DNA of 64,000 bases from Larkinella soli (lineage in GTDB: Bacteria; Bacteroidota; Bacteroidia; Cytophagales; Spirosomataceae). Shown here in pieces: positions 50,837 to 59,799 of this stretch (position 1 is its first letter; each line of letters opens with the position of its first letter). The translations under genes were made by a program, and so were the position numbers. The notes beneath the pieces were generated by a model that was given only the letters and a program-made list of their open reading frames with translations, made no database searches and had not been told where the DNA came from. The DNA lies in NCBI RefSeq assembly GCF_003703975.1, contig NZ_QTJY01000023.1, positions 1 to 64,000 of the forward strand, given 5' to 3'.

Positions 50837-52729
50837 ATGAGCGACGCCATTAAGCACGAGTGCGGGATCGCCCTGATCCGACTTCGCAAGCCGTATCAAT
50901 ATTACATCGACAAATACGGCACTCACCAGTACGGCGTAAACAAGCTGTACCTGCTAATGGAAAAACAGGTCAACCGGGGCCAGGACGGTGCCGGGGTAGC
51001 CAACATCAAAATCGACGTTCCGCCCGGGCACCGGTATATCAGCCGGTATCGTTCCGTGGAAAACCAGCCGGTGGCGGATATCTTCCAGAAAATCAACAAG
51101 AAATTTCGGAAAGCGCTCAAGAATAACAAGGACAAGGTCCGGGACGGCCGCTGGCTCCAGGAGAACGTCGCCTTTACGGGTGAAGTCTGGCTGGGTCACC
51201 TGCGTTACGGAACCCACGGCGCCAACGAAATCGAAAACTGCCACCCGATGCTCCGTCAGAACAACTGGCGAAGCCGGAACCTGGTCGTTGCCGGGAACTT
51301 CAACATGACCAATGTCGACGAACTTTTCGACAAGCTGGTGTCGCTCGGACAGCACCCCAAGGAGCTGGTCGATACGGTCACGGTCATGGAGAAGATCGGT
51401 CACTTCCTGGATGAAGAAAACCAGCGGGTGTTCGACCGGTTCAAGGGAATCTACGAAAACCCTGATCTCTCGGACATCATCGAGGATAACATGGACCTTC
51501 AGCGGGTTCTGCACCGCTCCTGCCGGGATTTTGACGGCGGGTACGCCATGGTCGGCATGACGGGTTACGGAGCCGCTTTCGTCGCCCGCGATCCGGCCGG
51601 GATCCGCCCGGCCTATTATTACGCAGACGATGAAGTGGTGGTGGTCGCTTCCGAAAAACCGGCCATCAAAACCGCCTTCAATGTCGATTACAGCCAGATT
51701 CACGAAGTAAAACCGGGTCATGCGCTGATCGTCGACAAATACGGCGAGTTCGACGAACGCCAGTTCGTGCAGCCTATTGAAAAACGCTCCTGCAGCTTCG
51801 AACGCATCTATTTCTCCCGGGCGTCCGATCCGGATATCTATAACGAGCGTAAAAAGCTCGGCAAACTGCTCATTCCCCAGATATTACAGGAAGTGGACTT
51901 CGACCTGGAGAATACGGTCTTCTCCTACATTCCGAACACCGCCGAAACCGCCTTCTTCGGGATGGTGGAAGGGATCGAGGAATATCTGGCCAAGCAGCGC
52001 AAAAAAGCCATTATGGAAGGCATCCTGTTCGAACAGGACCTCGACAAGCTGCTTTCCTTCCGCCCCCGCATCGAGAAACTGGTTTCCAAGGACGTCAAGC
52101 TCCGCACCTTTATTACCGATGACTCCCAGCGGGACGAGATGGTGGCGCACGTGTATGACACGACCTTCGAGGTGATCCGCAAAGGGGTCGACAACGTCGT
52201 GGTGATCGACGACTCCATCGTTCGCGGGACGACGCTCGAAAAAAGCATTCTCAAGATGCTCGACCGGCTGGGACCCAAGAAAATCATCATCGTATCGTCG
52301 GCTCCCCAGATTCGCTTCCCCGACTGCTACGGCATCGATATGTCGAAACTGAAGGAGTTCGTGGCCTTCCGCGCCACCCTCCAGCTTTTGAAGGAACGCG
52401 GTCAGGAGAACCTGGCCGACGAGGTCTATGCCGAGTGCGTGGCCGCCATCGAGTCGGGCAACGCCACGGTTAAAAACTACGTGCAGGCTTTGTATGAGCC
52501 GTTCACGCACGACGAGATTTCCCGCAAGGTGGCCGATATCGTCACCCCGAAGGATCTGCAGGCCGAAGTCGCGGTTATTTTCCAGACCGTCGAAAACCTG
52601 CACGTCGCCTGCCCCAACCATCCCGGGGACTGGTATTTTACGGGCAATTACCCCACTCCCGGCGGTAACAAGGTCGTCAACAAGGCTTTCGTCAACTTCA
52701 TGGAAGGCAAGGTGGTTCGCGCCTACTGA
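50837..52729 (+). CDS. purF: Amidophosphoribosyltransferase, long Bacteroidota-type PurF
   Basis: A 630-residue class II glutamine amidotransferase that starts purine synthesis (PRPP plus glutamine to phosphoribosylamine). The nucleophile is Cys9 (KHECGIALI), exposed after loss of a short propeptide. The glutaminase domain has RGQDGAGVA near 48 and GHLRYGTHGANEIEN near 119; the phosphoribosyl transferase PRPP loop is VVVIDDSIVRGTT near 455-467. At 630 residues it is longer than E. coli PurF (505), with several insertions, as is usual for this Bacteroidota version. A strong terminator follows. Confidence 0.92.
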   Translation: MSDAIKHECGIALIRLRKPYQYYIDKYGTHQYGVNKLYLLMEKQVNRGQDGAGVANIKIDVPPGHRYISRYRSVENQPVADIFQKINKKFRKALKNNKDKVRDGRWLQENVAFTGEVWLGHLRYGTHGANEIENCHPMLRQNNWRSRNLVVAGNFNMTNVDELFDKLVSLGQHPKELVDTVTVMEKIGHFLDEENQRVFDRFKGIYENPDLSDIIEDNMDLQRVLHRSCRDFDGGYAMVGMTGYGAAFVARDPAGIRPAYYYADDEVVVVASEKPAIKTAFNVDYSQIHEVKPGHALIVDKYGEFDERQFVQPIEKRSCSFERIYFSRASDPDIYNERKKLGKLLIPQILQEVDFDLENTVFSYIPNTAETAFFGMVEGIEEYLAKQRKKAIMEGILFEQDLDKLLSFRPRIEKLVSKDVKLRTFITDDSQRDEMVAHVYDTTFEVIRKGVDNVVVIDDSIVRGTTLEKSILKMLDRLGPKKIIIVSSAPQIRFPDCYGIDMSKLKEFVAFRATLQLLKERGQENLADEVYAECVAAIESGNATVKNYVQALYEPFTHDEISRKVADIVTPKDLQAEVAVIFQTVENLHVACPNHPGDWYFTGNYPTPGGNKVVNKAFVNFMEGKVVRAY

Positions 52730-52752
52730 TTTCAGCTTTTTGTATATAAAGT

Positions 52753-52785
52753 AAAGAAGCCCGGCTGCAGCAGCCGGGCTTCTTT
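52753..52785. terminator. Perfect bidirectional terminator after purF
   Basis: AAAGAAGCCCGGCTG (52753-52767) and its reverse complement (52771-52785) make a perfect 15-bp stem with a 3-nt loop. It lies between the convergent purF (ends 52729) and the SDR gene (ends 52811). Confidence 0.9.
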
Positions 52786-52810
52786 GTTTCGGTCTTCCGA
52801 CAATCTCCGG

Positions 52811-53821
52811 TCAGGGCTGCCCACCCCCGCCGGCGGCTCCGTAGACCTGACCCGTGGCATAACTGCCGTCGCTGGCCGCCAGCTGCACGTAGATGGAAGC
52901 CAGTTCGACCGGCTGGCCGGGACGGCCCAGGGGGGTATCACCGCCGAAGTTTTTCAGTTTCTCCGCCGTGGCTCCCCCGCTGGGTTGCAGGGGGGTCCAG
53001 ATGGGACCCGGCGCCACCCCGTTTACCCGGATGCCCTTCGGGGCCAGCTGTTTGGCCAGCGACTTGACGAAGTTCGTCGTAGCCGCCTTCGTCTGGGCGT
53101 AGTCATACAGGTTGGGCGACGGGTCATAGGCTTGCTCGGAGGTCGTGCCGATGATGACCGAGCCGGGCGGCATATGAGGCAAAGCCGCTTTGATGATCCA
53201 GAAAGGCGCGTAGATATTGGTCTTCATGGTGGCGTCGAAATCTTCCGAAGAAACCTCCAGAATGGACTGGCGGGTTTGCTGCCGGGCGGCATTGCTGACC
53301 AGAATATCCAGACCGCCCAGCCCTTTCACGGCTTCGTCGACGAGTCGTTTGCAAAAAGCTTCCTCCCGGATGTCACCGGGAATGGCGACGGCTTTGCGGC
53401 CTTCCTTCCGGATCAGCTCGATCACTTCCTTCGCATCCGGTTCTTCAGCCGGCAGATAGTTGATCGCCACATCCGCCCCCTCCCTCGCGTAGGCAATGGC
53501 CGCGGCCCGGCCCATCCCCGAATCTCCTCCGGTGATCAATGCCTTGCGGCCCTGTAAACGGCCTGAGCCTTTGTAACTGGATTCCCCATGATCCGGACGC
53601 GGATTCATTTTGCCCGCCAGGCCCGGCCAGGGCTGCATCGGCGTGTTGAACGGCGGACGGGGATACTTGGTGGTCGGGTCGACCAGGGGGGTCGGAGCAA
53701 CTGCGCCGGGGGCCTTACCCGACGAATCGGCAAACGCCGGGGTAGCCATCACGGTGGCCGCCAGGCCACTTCCTAACCCTCCGATCACCTGGCGTCGGCT
53801 GAGTTGATTTTCATTGATCAT
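52811..53821 (-). CDS. Exported SDR family oxidoreductase (YghA-like)
   Basis: A 336-residue short-chain dehydrogenase with a Tat signal (LSRRQVIGGLGSGLAATVMA at about 8-27). The NAD(P)-binding GGDSGMGRAAAIAYAREGAD is near 97, the NAARQQT strand near 184, and the YAQTK active site (Tyr-x3-Lys) near 245. The Pro-rich region before the core (PLVDPTTKYPRPPF, then PGLAGKMNPRPDHG) and the GRLQGRKALITGG start match YghA. Typical members act on general alcohols or aldehydes; the substrate is unknown. Confidence 0.9.
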   Translation of the reverse strand: MINENQLSRRQVIGGLGSGLAATVMATPAFADSSGKAPGAVAPTPLVDPTTKYPRPPFNTPMQPWPGLAGKMNPRPDHGESSYKGSGRLQGRKALITGGDSGMGRAAAIAYAREGADVAINYLPAEEPDAKEVIELIRKEGRKAVAIPGDIREEAFCKRLVDEAVKGLGGLDILVSNAARQQTRQSILEVSSEDFDATMKTNIYAPFWIIKAALPHMPPGSVIIGTTSEQAYDPSPNLYDYAQTKAATTNFVKSLAKQLAPKGIRVNGVAPGPIWTPLQPSGGATAEKLKNFGGDTPLGRPGQPVELASIYVQLAASDGSYATGQVYGAAGGGGQP

Positions 53822-53959
53822 TTCGTATTCGAACGTTGAGTAAAAGACGGAAAACTAACTACTATGGTTTTTCTGTAGGTTTTGTGATTAACCGCCTGTT
53901 ACAGGGGATAGTTAATTTTTTTCCGGTTTTTAATGTAGCTTCACCGACCCTTTTCCGAT

Positions 53960-54979
53960 ATGCAGACAAGAAGAGAGTTTCTGAAAAATACCACGGTCGT
54001 CGCGGCCTCAGGGCTGACTTCCGCGGACCTGACTGCTTCAGGTGCTGCCCCGGCCAAACGAATCGGTATCCAGACCTATTCGATCCGGCGGCAATTGAAG
54101 CAGGACATGGCCGGTTCGCTGAAAGCGCTGAAGGACATCGGCTTTTCCCATGTCGAGCTGTACGGTTATGAACAGCAGGCGGGCAAAGGCTCCGTTCTCG
54201 GTTACTCGCCCAAAGACTACCGGAAGATATTACGGGATACCGGCCTGGAACCGACCAGCTCGCACCTGGAACCACCCCTGCCAAGCTTCTATAAATTTGG
54301 CGACGGCGGAGGCACCGGCAAGGGAGAGCGGAGCATTCAGATTGCGGCCTATACCAAAGAGAACACCGGCTCCATTCTGGAATTCTGGAAACGGGCCCTG
54401 GCCGACCACCAGGAGCTGGGAGTGCCGGTGGTAGTTCAGCCGGCCATGCCCCAGGTTAACAGCCTGGATGATGCGAAGCGGGTCTGCGAGGTCTTCAACC
54501 AGACCGGTGAACTCGCCCGGAAGGCCGGTATGCGCTGGGGCTATCACAACCACAGCGCCGAGTTCAAGCGGATCGGCGTGAAACGGGGCGAGGACTGGTC
54601 TCCGGAGATGGAAATTACCAAAGACTCCTACCCCAGCGAGATTTTCTATGATTTCCTGCTGAAAAACACCGATCCCGGCCTGGTTTTTTTCGAGATGGAC
54701 GTGTATTGGGCGGTCATGGGCCAGTGCGACCCGGTGGCCTATTTCAACCGCTACCCCGGGCGCTTCCCCCTGCTGCACATCAAAGACCGGGACATTCTGG
54801 GCTCGACCGGGTTCATGAATTTTGAAAACATCTTCCGGGCAGGTTATGCGAAAGGCGGCCTGGAGCGGTATTATGCCGAGCTGGAGTATGCCAATCCGGC
54901 CGGAAGTTCGCCCCTTTCTCAGATGGAGTCGGTCCGGAAGTCGTATGAATACCTGGCGAACGCTGCGTTTGTGAAATGA
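53960..54979 (+). CDS. Secreted sugar phosphate isomerase/epimerase-like protein
   Basis: A 339-residue xylose-isomerase-like TIM barrel (AP_endonuclease_2 family). The Tat signal is TRREFLKNTTVVAAS (about 3-17). Barrel segments are RIGIQTYSIRRQLKQDMAGS, ELGVPVVVQPAMPQ, MRWGYHNHSAEFKRI and GLVFFEMDVYWAVMG. Glu and His of the last two segments are likely metal ligands. In Cytophagales such proteins work in the periplasm on sugars from glycan breakdown. It is divergent from the SDR gene. Confidence 0.88.
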   Translation: MQTRREFLKNTTVVAASGLTSADLTASGAAPAKRIGIQTYSIRRQLKQDMAGSLKALKDIGFSHVELYGYEQQAGKGSVLGYSPKDYRKILRDTGLEPTSSHLEPPLPSFYKFGDGGGTGKGERSIQIAAYTKENTGSILEFWKRALADHQELGVPVVVQPAMPQVNSLDDAKRVCEVFNQTGELARKAGMRWGYHNHSAEFKRIGVKRGEDWSPEMEITKDSYPSEIFYDFLLKNTDPGLVFFEMDVYWAVMGQCDPVAYFNRYPGRFPLLHIKDRDILGSTGFMNFENIFRAGYAKGGLERYYAELEYANPAGSSPLSQMESVRKSYEYLANAAFVK

Positions 54980-55115
54980 CCCTCACAACGTAGACGCCCA
55001 TTCCGGAAAAACGGCCCCATCAAGGCAAGCACTCCCGTTGCGATTCAGTCATAAGATTCGACAGGTCGAACCCCCGTTCGGGCAACTCGGTCATCCGATG
55101 ATTGGGCGGTGTGCG

Positions 55116-55172
55116 GTGTAATTGTTGTTTTGCACAGGTTTTTGAAAGAAATCCTCCAAACAACAACTACAC
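55116..55172 (+). repeat. Long inverted repeat in the leader of the small lipoprotein gene
   Basis: GTGTAATTGTTGTTTTG (55116-55132) pairs with CAAACAACAACTACAC (55157-55172) with one bulge and one mismatch. Flanking GCGGTGT and ACACCGC could extend the structure. It ends 24 bp before the start codon of the lipoprotein and would fold in its leader if the transcript starts upstream of 55116. Confidence 0.55.
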
Positions 55173-55196
55173 TGAACACCGCACCAGCGGACGACT

Positions 55197-55721
55197 ATGA
55201 AAAAAGTACTCCTCTCCCTCCTGGCACTCGTGTGCCTGACTGCCGCCTGTAAAAAGGACGCCGACACCATCGACCCCGCCATCCAGAGCAAAACGCCGGA
55301 AGAAGCTGTCGGAAAATGGATGTACGGCACGTTCTCGATGAGTAACTTCTGGACCTACGACGGCAAATACGGCGGAAAGCCCTATGAACAGGCCCTCGTG
55401 CTGGATTTCAAGGCTAACGGAACGTATGAGCAGTATATCATCAACGCGGTTACGAGTTACAACTGCAAAACGGAAGCCTTCACCTACATGAAAGGAAAGG
55501 TGAAGTTCGATGAGGAGGCCGGAACCTTCACCCTCACGCCCACCGAGGGCAATTACCGGGGCTTCTACTCCTGCTATCCCAGCCAAAACTTCAAACGGGA
55601 TGCCCGCAAAGACGAACTCAGGCAGGAAACGTTCTATTACGAAACGGACGGAGGCCGGGGCGTTCATATCTCGACCGGCGGCAATCAGAAAGGTTATTAC
55701 CTGAAAGGAACCGACTGGTAA
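55197..55721 (+). CDS. Small hypothetical lipoprotein
   Basis: A 174-residue lipoprotein with a lipobox LTAAC (lipidated Cys at about 18) followed by KKDADTIDP. The mature part looks like a lipocalin-like beta-sheet protein: GKWMYGTFSMSNFWTYDG then LVLDFKANGTYEQYIINAV and KVKFDEEAGTFTLTPTEGNY. That pattern (a W..G.....W start with G-x-Y strands) is common in Bacteroidota 'lipocalin-like' proteins. Ligand and function are unknown. A terminator follows at 55735. Confidence 0.65.
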   Translation: MKKVLLSLLALVCLTAACKKDADTIDPAIQSKTPEEAVGKWMYGTFSMSNFWTYDGKYGGKPYEQALVLDFKANGTYEQYIINAVTSYNCKTEAFTYMKGKVKFDEEAGTFTLTPTEGNYRGFYSCYPSQNFKRDARKDELRQETFYYETDGGRGVHISTGGNQKGYYLKGTDW

Positions 55722-55734
55722 AAACCGGCCGACT

Positions 55735-55762
55735 GAAGAACCCCCGGAGCCGGGGGTTCTTC
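55735..55762. terminator. Terminator between the lipoprotein and the haloperoxidase-like gene
   Basis: GAAGAACCCCCG (55735-55746) and CGGGGGTTCTTC (55751-55762) form a perfect 12-bp stem with a 4-nt loop. The T-tract is short, but the position between convergent genes supports it. Confidence 0.75.
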
Positions 55763-55774
55763 ATCATGATGCGG

Positions 55775-57187
55775 TCACATGGTTTTTTTCCATGGCAGGG
55801 CATTCACGTTCCGCCCGATTTTCCGGCCCTCCCGCAGTCCGGTTTCGTTATCCTGCCGTGTATGAATACCGCCCAGGAAACGGGATAGGGCCGATTCCTC
55901 AGCGGCCTCCCAGAACGAACTGAAAGACCGGGCTTTCAAGTCGATATTTCGTTTCGGGTCCCGCACCCGGCTGACGTGGGAATCGTCGGTAAAGGCGAAC
56001 GATTCTCCGTACAGATCCGTCAGCACCGTGGCCGTGGCTGCCGACTGGGTGGCGTGTCCGGAAGGAAAGCCGGGAAAAGGCGGAGCCGGCCAGAAAGGAA
56101 CCCAGGCGGGGTCGATGGCCCGGCGGACGAAGGTATACGGCCGCTCGTTGTTGAAGGTATATTTGCATTTCCAGCAAAGGGTGAAGGCATCGGATACGGC
56201 AAGGCCGGTCCGGGCGAGCGTCTCGGCGGCTTTGGCCAGATCGGCCCGGGCGGTTTGGATGGCGATGCGGGCCAGACTATAGGAGTGGCCCGGGGGCGTA
56301 AATGTTTCGCCCGGATCGTCGGCCCACCAGACCGCTATTTCTTTTTCGGACTGCGTCAGGGACTTGTTTTTGGTATACACCTCCAGATATTGGGCAAAAT
56401 ACTGGGATTTGACGTCGGTCGAAGCAGTCAGCGGCTGGGGCATAGGCATAGCGGAGTTGGCTCCCACCAGAGTCCGGTTTTTGCCCCAGAACGGCTGCAT
56501 GGGAAATTTTCTGCCGTTTTCGGTCGGCTGCCAGCATCCGTTGCAGACCGGCACCGTATAGTTTTCCGGAAAATTTCGGGTGTACCCTTCGTGTCCTCCG
56601 TCGGTTCTGGACCATTCGAAGATGGCCTGGGCGACCTGTTTTCCGAAGGAAACCGACCGCTCTATTTCCTCTTTTTCACCTTCTCCCTGAAAGCGGGTCA
56701 GGAGAGTCCGTTCCAGCGAGTCGATCTTACTTTTATTTCGGGCATCGGTGCTGGCAAACAGGGAGCGCAGGATTTCGGCTTCGGCCGCGTTGCCGGCAGC
56801 CGCCCAGTGATACCCGGTTTTCGGATCGGCCTGTGGGAGACTGTTCAGATCCGGCAGCTGCCCTACCAGCGACCGGTGGGTCGGCGAGCCCGCTACGACG
56901 GCTTCGTACAGAGCCAGTCCGCCGTAGGCCAGCGAGCGTGATGCGACCGGCGGGGTAAAACCGGGCGTGTTCCGGATCAGATACAACTGCATGGCCGACC
57001 ACTGGAGGGCTACATCCGGTTCAAACTGGTCGCTTGTTTTGACAGAGGGGCTTATCACCTCCTGTTCCTTTCCCTGACAACTGCTGAGATAAATCAGGAA
57101 AAGGAGCCAGAAGCATCTATTATTTGCTTTGGCAAGCAATTTAAAGGAGATGTTTTTTTCTGATGGGAGAAATGTCACAGCTTTCAT
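55775..57187 (-). CDS. Vanadium-dependent haloperoxidase/PAP2-type lipoprotein
   Basis: About 470 residues from the ATG at 57187; a longer frame upstream overlaps dnaG and is spurious. The signal (KANNRCFWLLFLIYLSSCQG) ends in a lipobox with Cys near 37. The vanadium haloperoxidase/PAP2 helices are present; FPSGHATQSAA and RFLGGIHTRQDNETG are the phosphate/vanadate-binding motifs (Ser-Gly-His and the Arg...His pair). Such bacterial homologues can be haloperoxidases or acid phosphatases. It is transcribed divergently from dnaG. Confidence 0.87.
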   Translation of the reverse strand: MKAVTFLPSEKNISFKLLAKANNRCFWLLFLIYLSSCQGKEQEVISPSVKTSDQFEPDVALQWSAMQLYLIRNTPGFTPPVASRSLAYGGLALYEAVVAGSPTHRSLVGQLPDLNSLPQADPKTGYHWAAAGNAAEAEILRSLFASTDARNKSKIDSLERTLLTRFQGEGEKEEIERSVSFGKQVAQAIFEWSRTDGGHEGYTRNFPENYTVPVCNGCWQPTENGRKFPMQPFWGKNRTLVGANSAMPMPQPLTASTDVKSQYFAQYLEVYTKNKSLTQSEKEIAVWWADDPGETFTPPGHSYSLARIAIQTARADLAKAAETLARTGLAVSDAFTLCWKCKYTFNNERPYTFVRRAIDPAWVPFWPAPPFPGFPSGHATQSAATATVLTDLYGESFAFTDDSHVSRVRDPKRNIDLKARSFSSFWEAAEESALSRFLGGIHTRQDNETGLREGRKIGRNVNALPWKKTM

Positions 57188-57232
57188 GGCCTGGAAAAGT
57201 GATTGATTGTCTTTTCGCAATGAGCAAAAACG

Positions 57233-57263
57233 TTGCCAAAACCGGGGGGAGTTATGTACCTTT
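57233..57263 (+). promoter_or_regulatory. dnaG promoter
   Basis: TTG at 57233-57235, a 20-bp spacer, then TACCTTTG at 57256-57263, a perfect TAnnTTTG. The start codon at 57269 is only 6 bp after the -7 element, so the mRNA is likely leaderless or nearly so. Confidence 0.7.
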
Positions 57264-57268
57264 GGCTT

Positions 57269-59260
57269 ATGCGCATCCCACAGGAAACCATCGATCGCAT
57301 CCGTCAGTCGGCGGATATTATTGACATCGTCAGTGATTATGTTTCCCTGAAGAAACGGGGACAAAACTGGATCGCCTGCTGCCCGTTTCACAATGAAAAA
57401 ACGCCCTCGTTCAACGTTTCTCCCTCCCGGCAGATTTACAAGTGCTTCGGCTGCGGTAAGGCGGGTGATCCGGTGCGGTTCATCATGGACATTGAAAACG
57501 TGAGTTACCCGGAAGCCCTCCGGCACCTTGCGAAGAAATACGGCATCGAGGTCGAGGAGGAGCAGCTGACGCCGGATGAACTGATCCGGCAGAACGAGCG
57601 GGAAAGTTTGTTTATCGTCCTGAACTTTGCCAAAGAATATTATCGGACCCAACTTCTTGAAACGGAGGATGGGCGCAGCATCGGTTTAAGCTATTTCCGG
57701 GAACGCGGTTTTCTGGACCAGACCCTTCAGGCCTTTGAACTGGGTTTCAGCCCGGATCAATGGGACGGACTGCTTCAGGAAGCCACCCGCCGGGGATACC
57801 GCACCGAACTTCTGGAAAAAGCCGGCCTTATTCTGACGAAGGAGGGCGGCAGCGGTAAACCCTATGACCGTTTCCGGGGGCGGGTCATCTTCCCGATCCA
57901 TAACGTATCCGGGCGGGTCATTGCGTTTGGAGCCCGGATTCTGAAGGCCGATAAAAACCAGCCCAAATACCTGAACTCGCCCGAAACGGAGGTTTACCAC
58001 AAAAGCCAGGTGCTGTATGGCATCTTCCAGGCGAAAAATGCAATCCGTCAGGAGGATGTCTGTTACCTGACCGAAGGCTATACCGACGTAATTTCGCTCC
58101 ATCAGGCCGGAATCAAAAATGTGGTCGCTTCCTCCGGGACTTCGCTCACGATCGAGCAGATCCGGATGATCAGCCGGTTTACGCAGAACATTACCATTCT
58201 GTACGACGGGGATGCAGCCGGGATTAAAGCCGCCTTGCGCGGGCTGGACATGGTGCTGGAGGAAGGCATGAACGTCAGTGTCGCCACCTTCCCGGACGGC
58301 GAGGACCCCGACAGTTACGTGCGAAAGATGGGCGCGGAAGTGTTCAGGCAGCACCTAAGCCACCATACGAACGATTTTATCACCTTCAAAACCGATATTC
58401 TTTTAAAGGATGCGGGAGACAATCCGTTCAAACGGGCGGAAGTGATTTCCGAGATGGTCCAGAGCATTTCCAAAATGCCTGATCCCATCAAACGTCAGGT
58501 GTTTTTTCAGAAAACTGCCCGCCGGCTTCAGGTGGATGAGCAAACGCTGATTTCGGAAAGCAACCGGCTGGTGCTGAAAAACCTGGAGCGACCCCAGGAA
58601 CGTCGGTCTGCGCCGGCCTCCCCGCGACCGGGACAGGGTCCGGAGCCCCCGCCGAACGAACTGACGGAGATCCTGAACGATTTTTCCTCGGCGGACCCGT
58701 ATGAGGCCCCCGTACCGGAAAAACCGGTTACCAGACTTAAATCCCGGACGCCCCTGGCTTTTCAGGAGGAAGAATGCATCCGGATTCTGATCAATTACGG
58801 AGGTTATGAACTGGAGCCGGATATCTCCGTCTGCCATTACATGCTGAGCGAACTGGGGGCTATGGAATTTACCACACCGGTTCTCAGGGAGATGCTGAAT
58901 GAGATCCGGCAGGGCTTTCTGACCAGCGAAATCCGGACAGCAGATTACTTCCTGAATCACCCCAACCAGGATTTTCAGCTTCTGGCCATCGACATGGTGA
59001 CCGTTCGGTACCAGTTAAGCGAAAACTGGGAAAAACACGAGATCTACGTACCGACGGAAGCCGATAAACTGGCGGATGCCGCCTTTACCAATATATTGAG
59101 GCTGAAGAAACTGGTAGCCGAGCAGCGGATGAGTGAAATAAAGCTTCAGATCGGCCAGGCGCAGGAGCCGGAGGAGTGCGACCGGCTTATGCTGGAGTAT
59201 ATGCACTATAAGAAGGTAGATATTGAAATCGGCGGGTTGCTGGGAACCGTGATTTCATAA
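57269..59260 (+). CDS. dnaG: DNA primase DnaG
   Basis: 663 residues from the ATG at 57269 (MRIPQETIDRIRQSADIIDI), which is where primases begin; the 12 codons upstream cover the promoter. The CHC2 zinc domain has CPFHNEKTPSF and YKCFGCGKAGD (about 37-65). The RNA polymerase/TOPRIM core follows: LTEGYTDVISLHQAGI near 272 and ILYDGDAAG near 312. The C-terminal domain (about 480-660) would bind DnaB. It makes RNA primers at replication forks. Confidence 0.95.
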   Translation: MRIPQETIDRIRQSADIIDIVSDYVSLKKRGQNWIACCPFHNEKTPSFNVSPSRQIYKCFGCGKAGDPVRFIMDIENVSYPEALRHLAKKYGIEVEEEQLTPDELIRQNERESLFIVLNFAKEYYRTQLLETEDGRSIGLSYFRERGFLDQTLQAFELGFSPDQWDGLLQEATRRGYRTELLEKAGLILTKEGGSGKPYDRFRGRVIFPIHNVSGRVIAFGARILKADKNQPKYLNSPETEVYHKSQVLYGIFQAKNAIRQEDVCYLTEGYTDVISLHQAGIKNVVASSGTSLTIEQIRMISRFTQNITILYDGDAAGIKAALRGLDMVLEEGMNVSVATFPDGEDPDSYVRKMGAEVFRQHLSHHTNDFITFKTDILLKDAGDNPFKRAEVISEMVQSISKMPDPIKRQVFFQKTARRLQVDEQTLISESNRLVLKNLERPQERRSAPASPRPGQGPEPPPNELTEILNDFSSADPYEAPVPEKPVTRLKSRTPLAFQEEECIRILINYGGYELEPDISVCHYMLSELGAMEFTTPVLREMLNEIRQGFLTSEIRTADYFLNHPNQDFQLLAIDMVTVRYQLSENWEKHEIYVPTEADKLADAAFTNILRLKKLVAEQRMSEIKLQIGQAQEPEECDRLMLEYMHYKKVDIEIGGLLGTVIS

Positions 59261-59263
59261 AAA

Positions 59264-59334
59264 ATGAACAATGAATAAGCAAAAGGAAGAAAGGGCATGG
59301 AATACCGCATTCTTACGGCTTATTCATTGTTCAT
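59264..59334. repeat. Perfect 17-bp inverted repeat after dnaG
   Basis: ATGAACAATGAATAAGC (59264-59280) and GCTTATTCATTGTTCAT (59318-59334) are exact reverse complements separated by 37 bp. It is of the same GAATA type as the repeat at 14119-14224 and may end transcription of dnaG and of the convergent gene at 59374. Confidence 0.75.
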
Positions 59335-59373
59335 GACGTATAAATCGTTGAATAAATCAGAAGTGATCGTACG

Positions 59374-59799
59374 TCAGGCAGCTAAGCTGTCCATTCTGGA
59401 GATTTTCTTTACAAAACGACGCAGAGTATCCTGACTTATAGGCTTCGGCAGCTGGTGATTGATTTGCTGCAGAACCTGACGGGGCTCTTTGGGAAAGCTC
59501 ATAAGGGCCTGCATTACCTTTTCGACGTGCTGTTTGTCGGCAGGATTCAGCTTCGGTTTCAGGCCACGGCCCGGTTTATCCTGAAGCCCCTGCAGGCCAC
59601 CTTTTTGCCAGCGGTTCATCCAATTGTAGATGCTCCGACGATCTACACTGAACATTTCCATCAGTTCGCTGACGGTTAATCCATAGTAGCTGTAAAGAAC
59701 ACATTGGCAACGCTTCTTTAAAACGTTGTTCTGGCTTTCACGAATCGTCTGCCGGAGCAGGTCAACTTCTTGTACGGTTAAATTTTTGATGTTCCGCAT
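59374..59799 (-). CDS. IS630-type helix-turn-helix protein, without a DDE domain
   Basis: A 141-residue protein whose sequence matches the N-terminal half of IS630 transposases: a first helix-turn-helix (LYSYYGLTVSELMEMFSVDR then RSIYNWMNRWQKGGLQGL), the QDKPGRGLKPKL linker, and a second winged helix (HQLPKPISQDTLRRFVKKI). The DDE catalytic half is absent, and only 113 bp separate it from dnaG. It could be orfA of a two-ORF IS630 element that lost orfB, or a domesticated DNA-binding protein. Six copies of a 13-bp motif lie just upstream. Confidence 0.75.
   Translation of the reverse strand: MRNIKNLTVQEVDLLRQTIRESQNNVLKKRCQCVLYSYYGLTVSELMEMFSVDRRSIYNWMNRWQKGGLQGLQDKPGRGLKPKLNPADKQHVEKVMQALMSFPKEPRQVLQQINHQLPKPISQDTLRRFVKKISRMDSLAA

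Noticed and set aside
57188-57652. Longer N-terminus for the haloperoxidase-like gene
   Set aside because: The extension is antisense to the dnaG zinc domain and lacks a signal; the ATG at 57187 gives a good lipoprotein signal.
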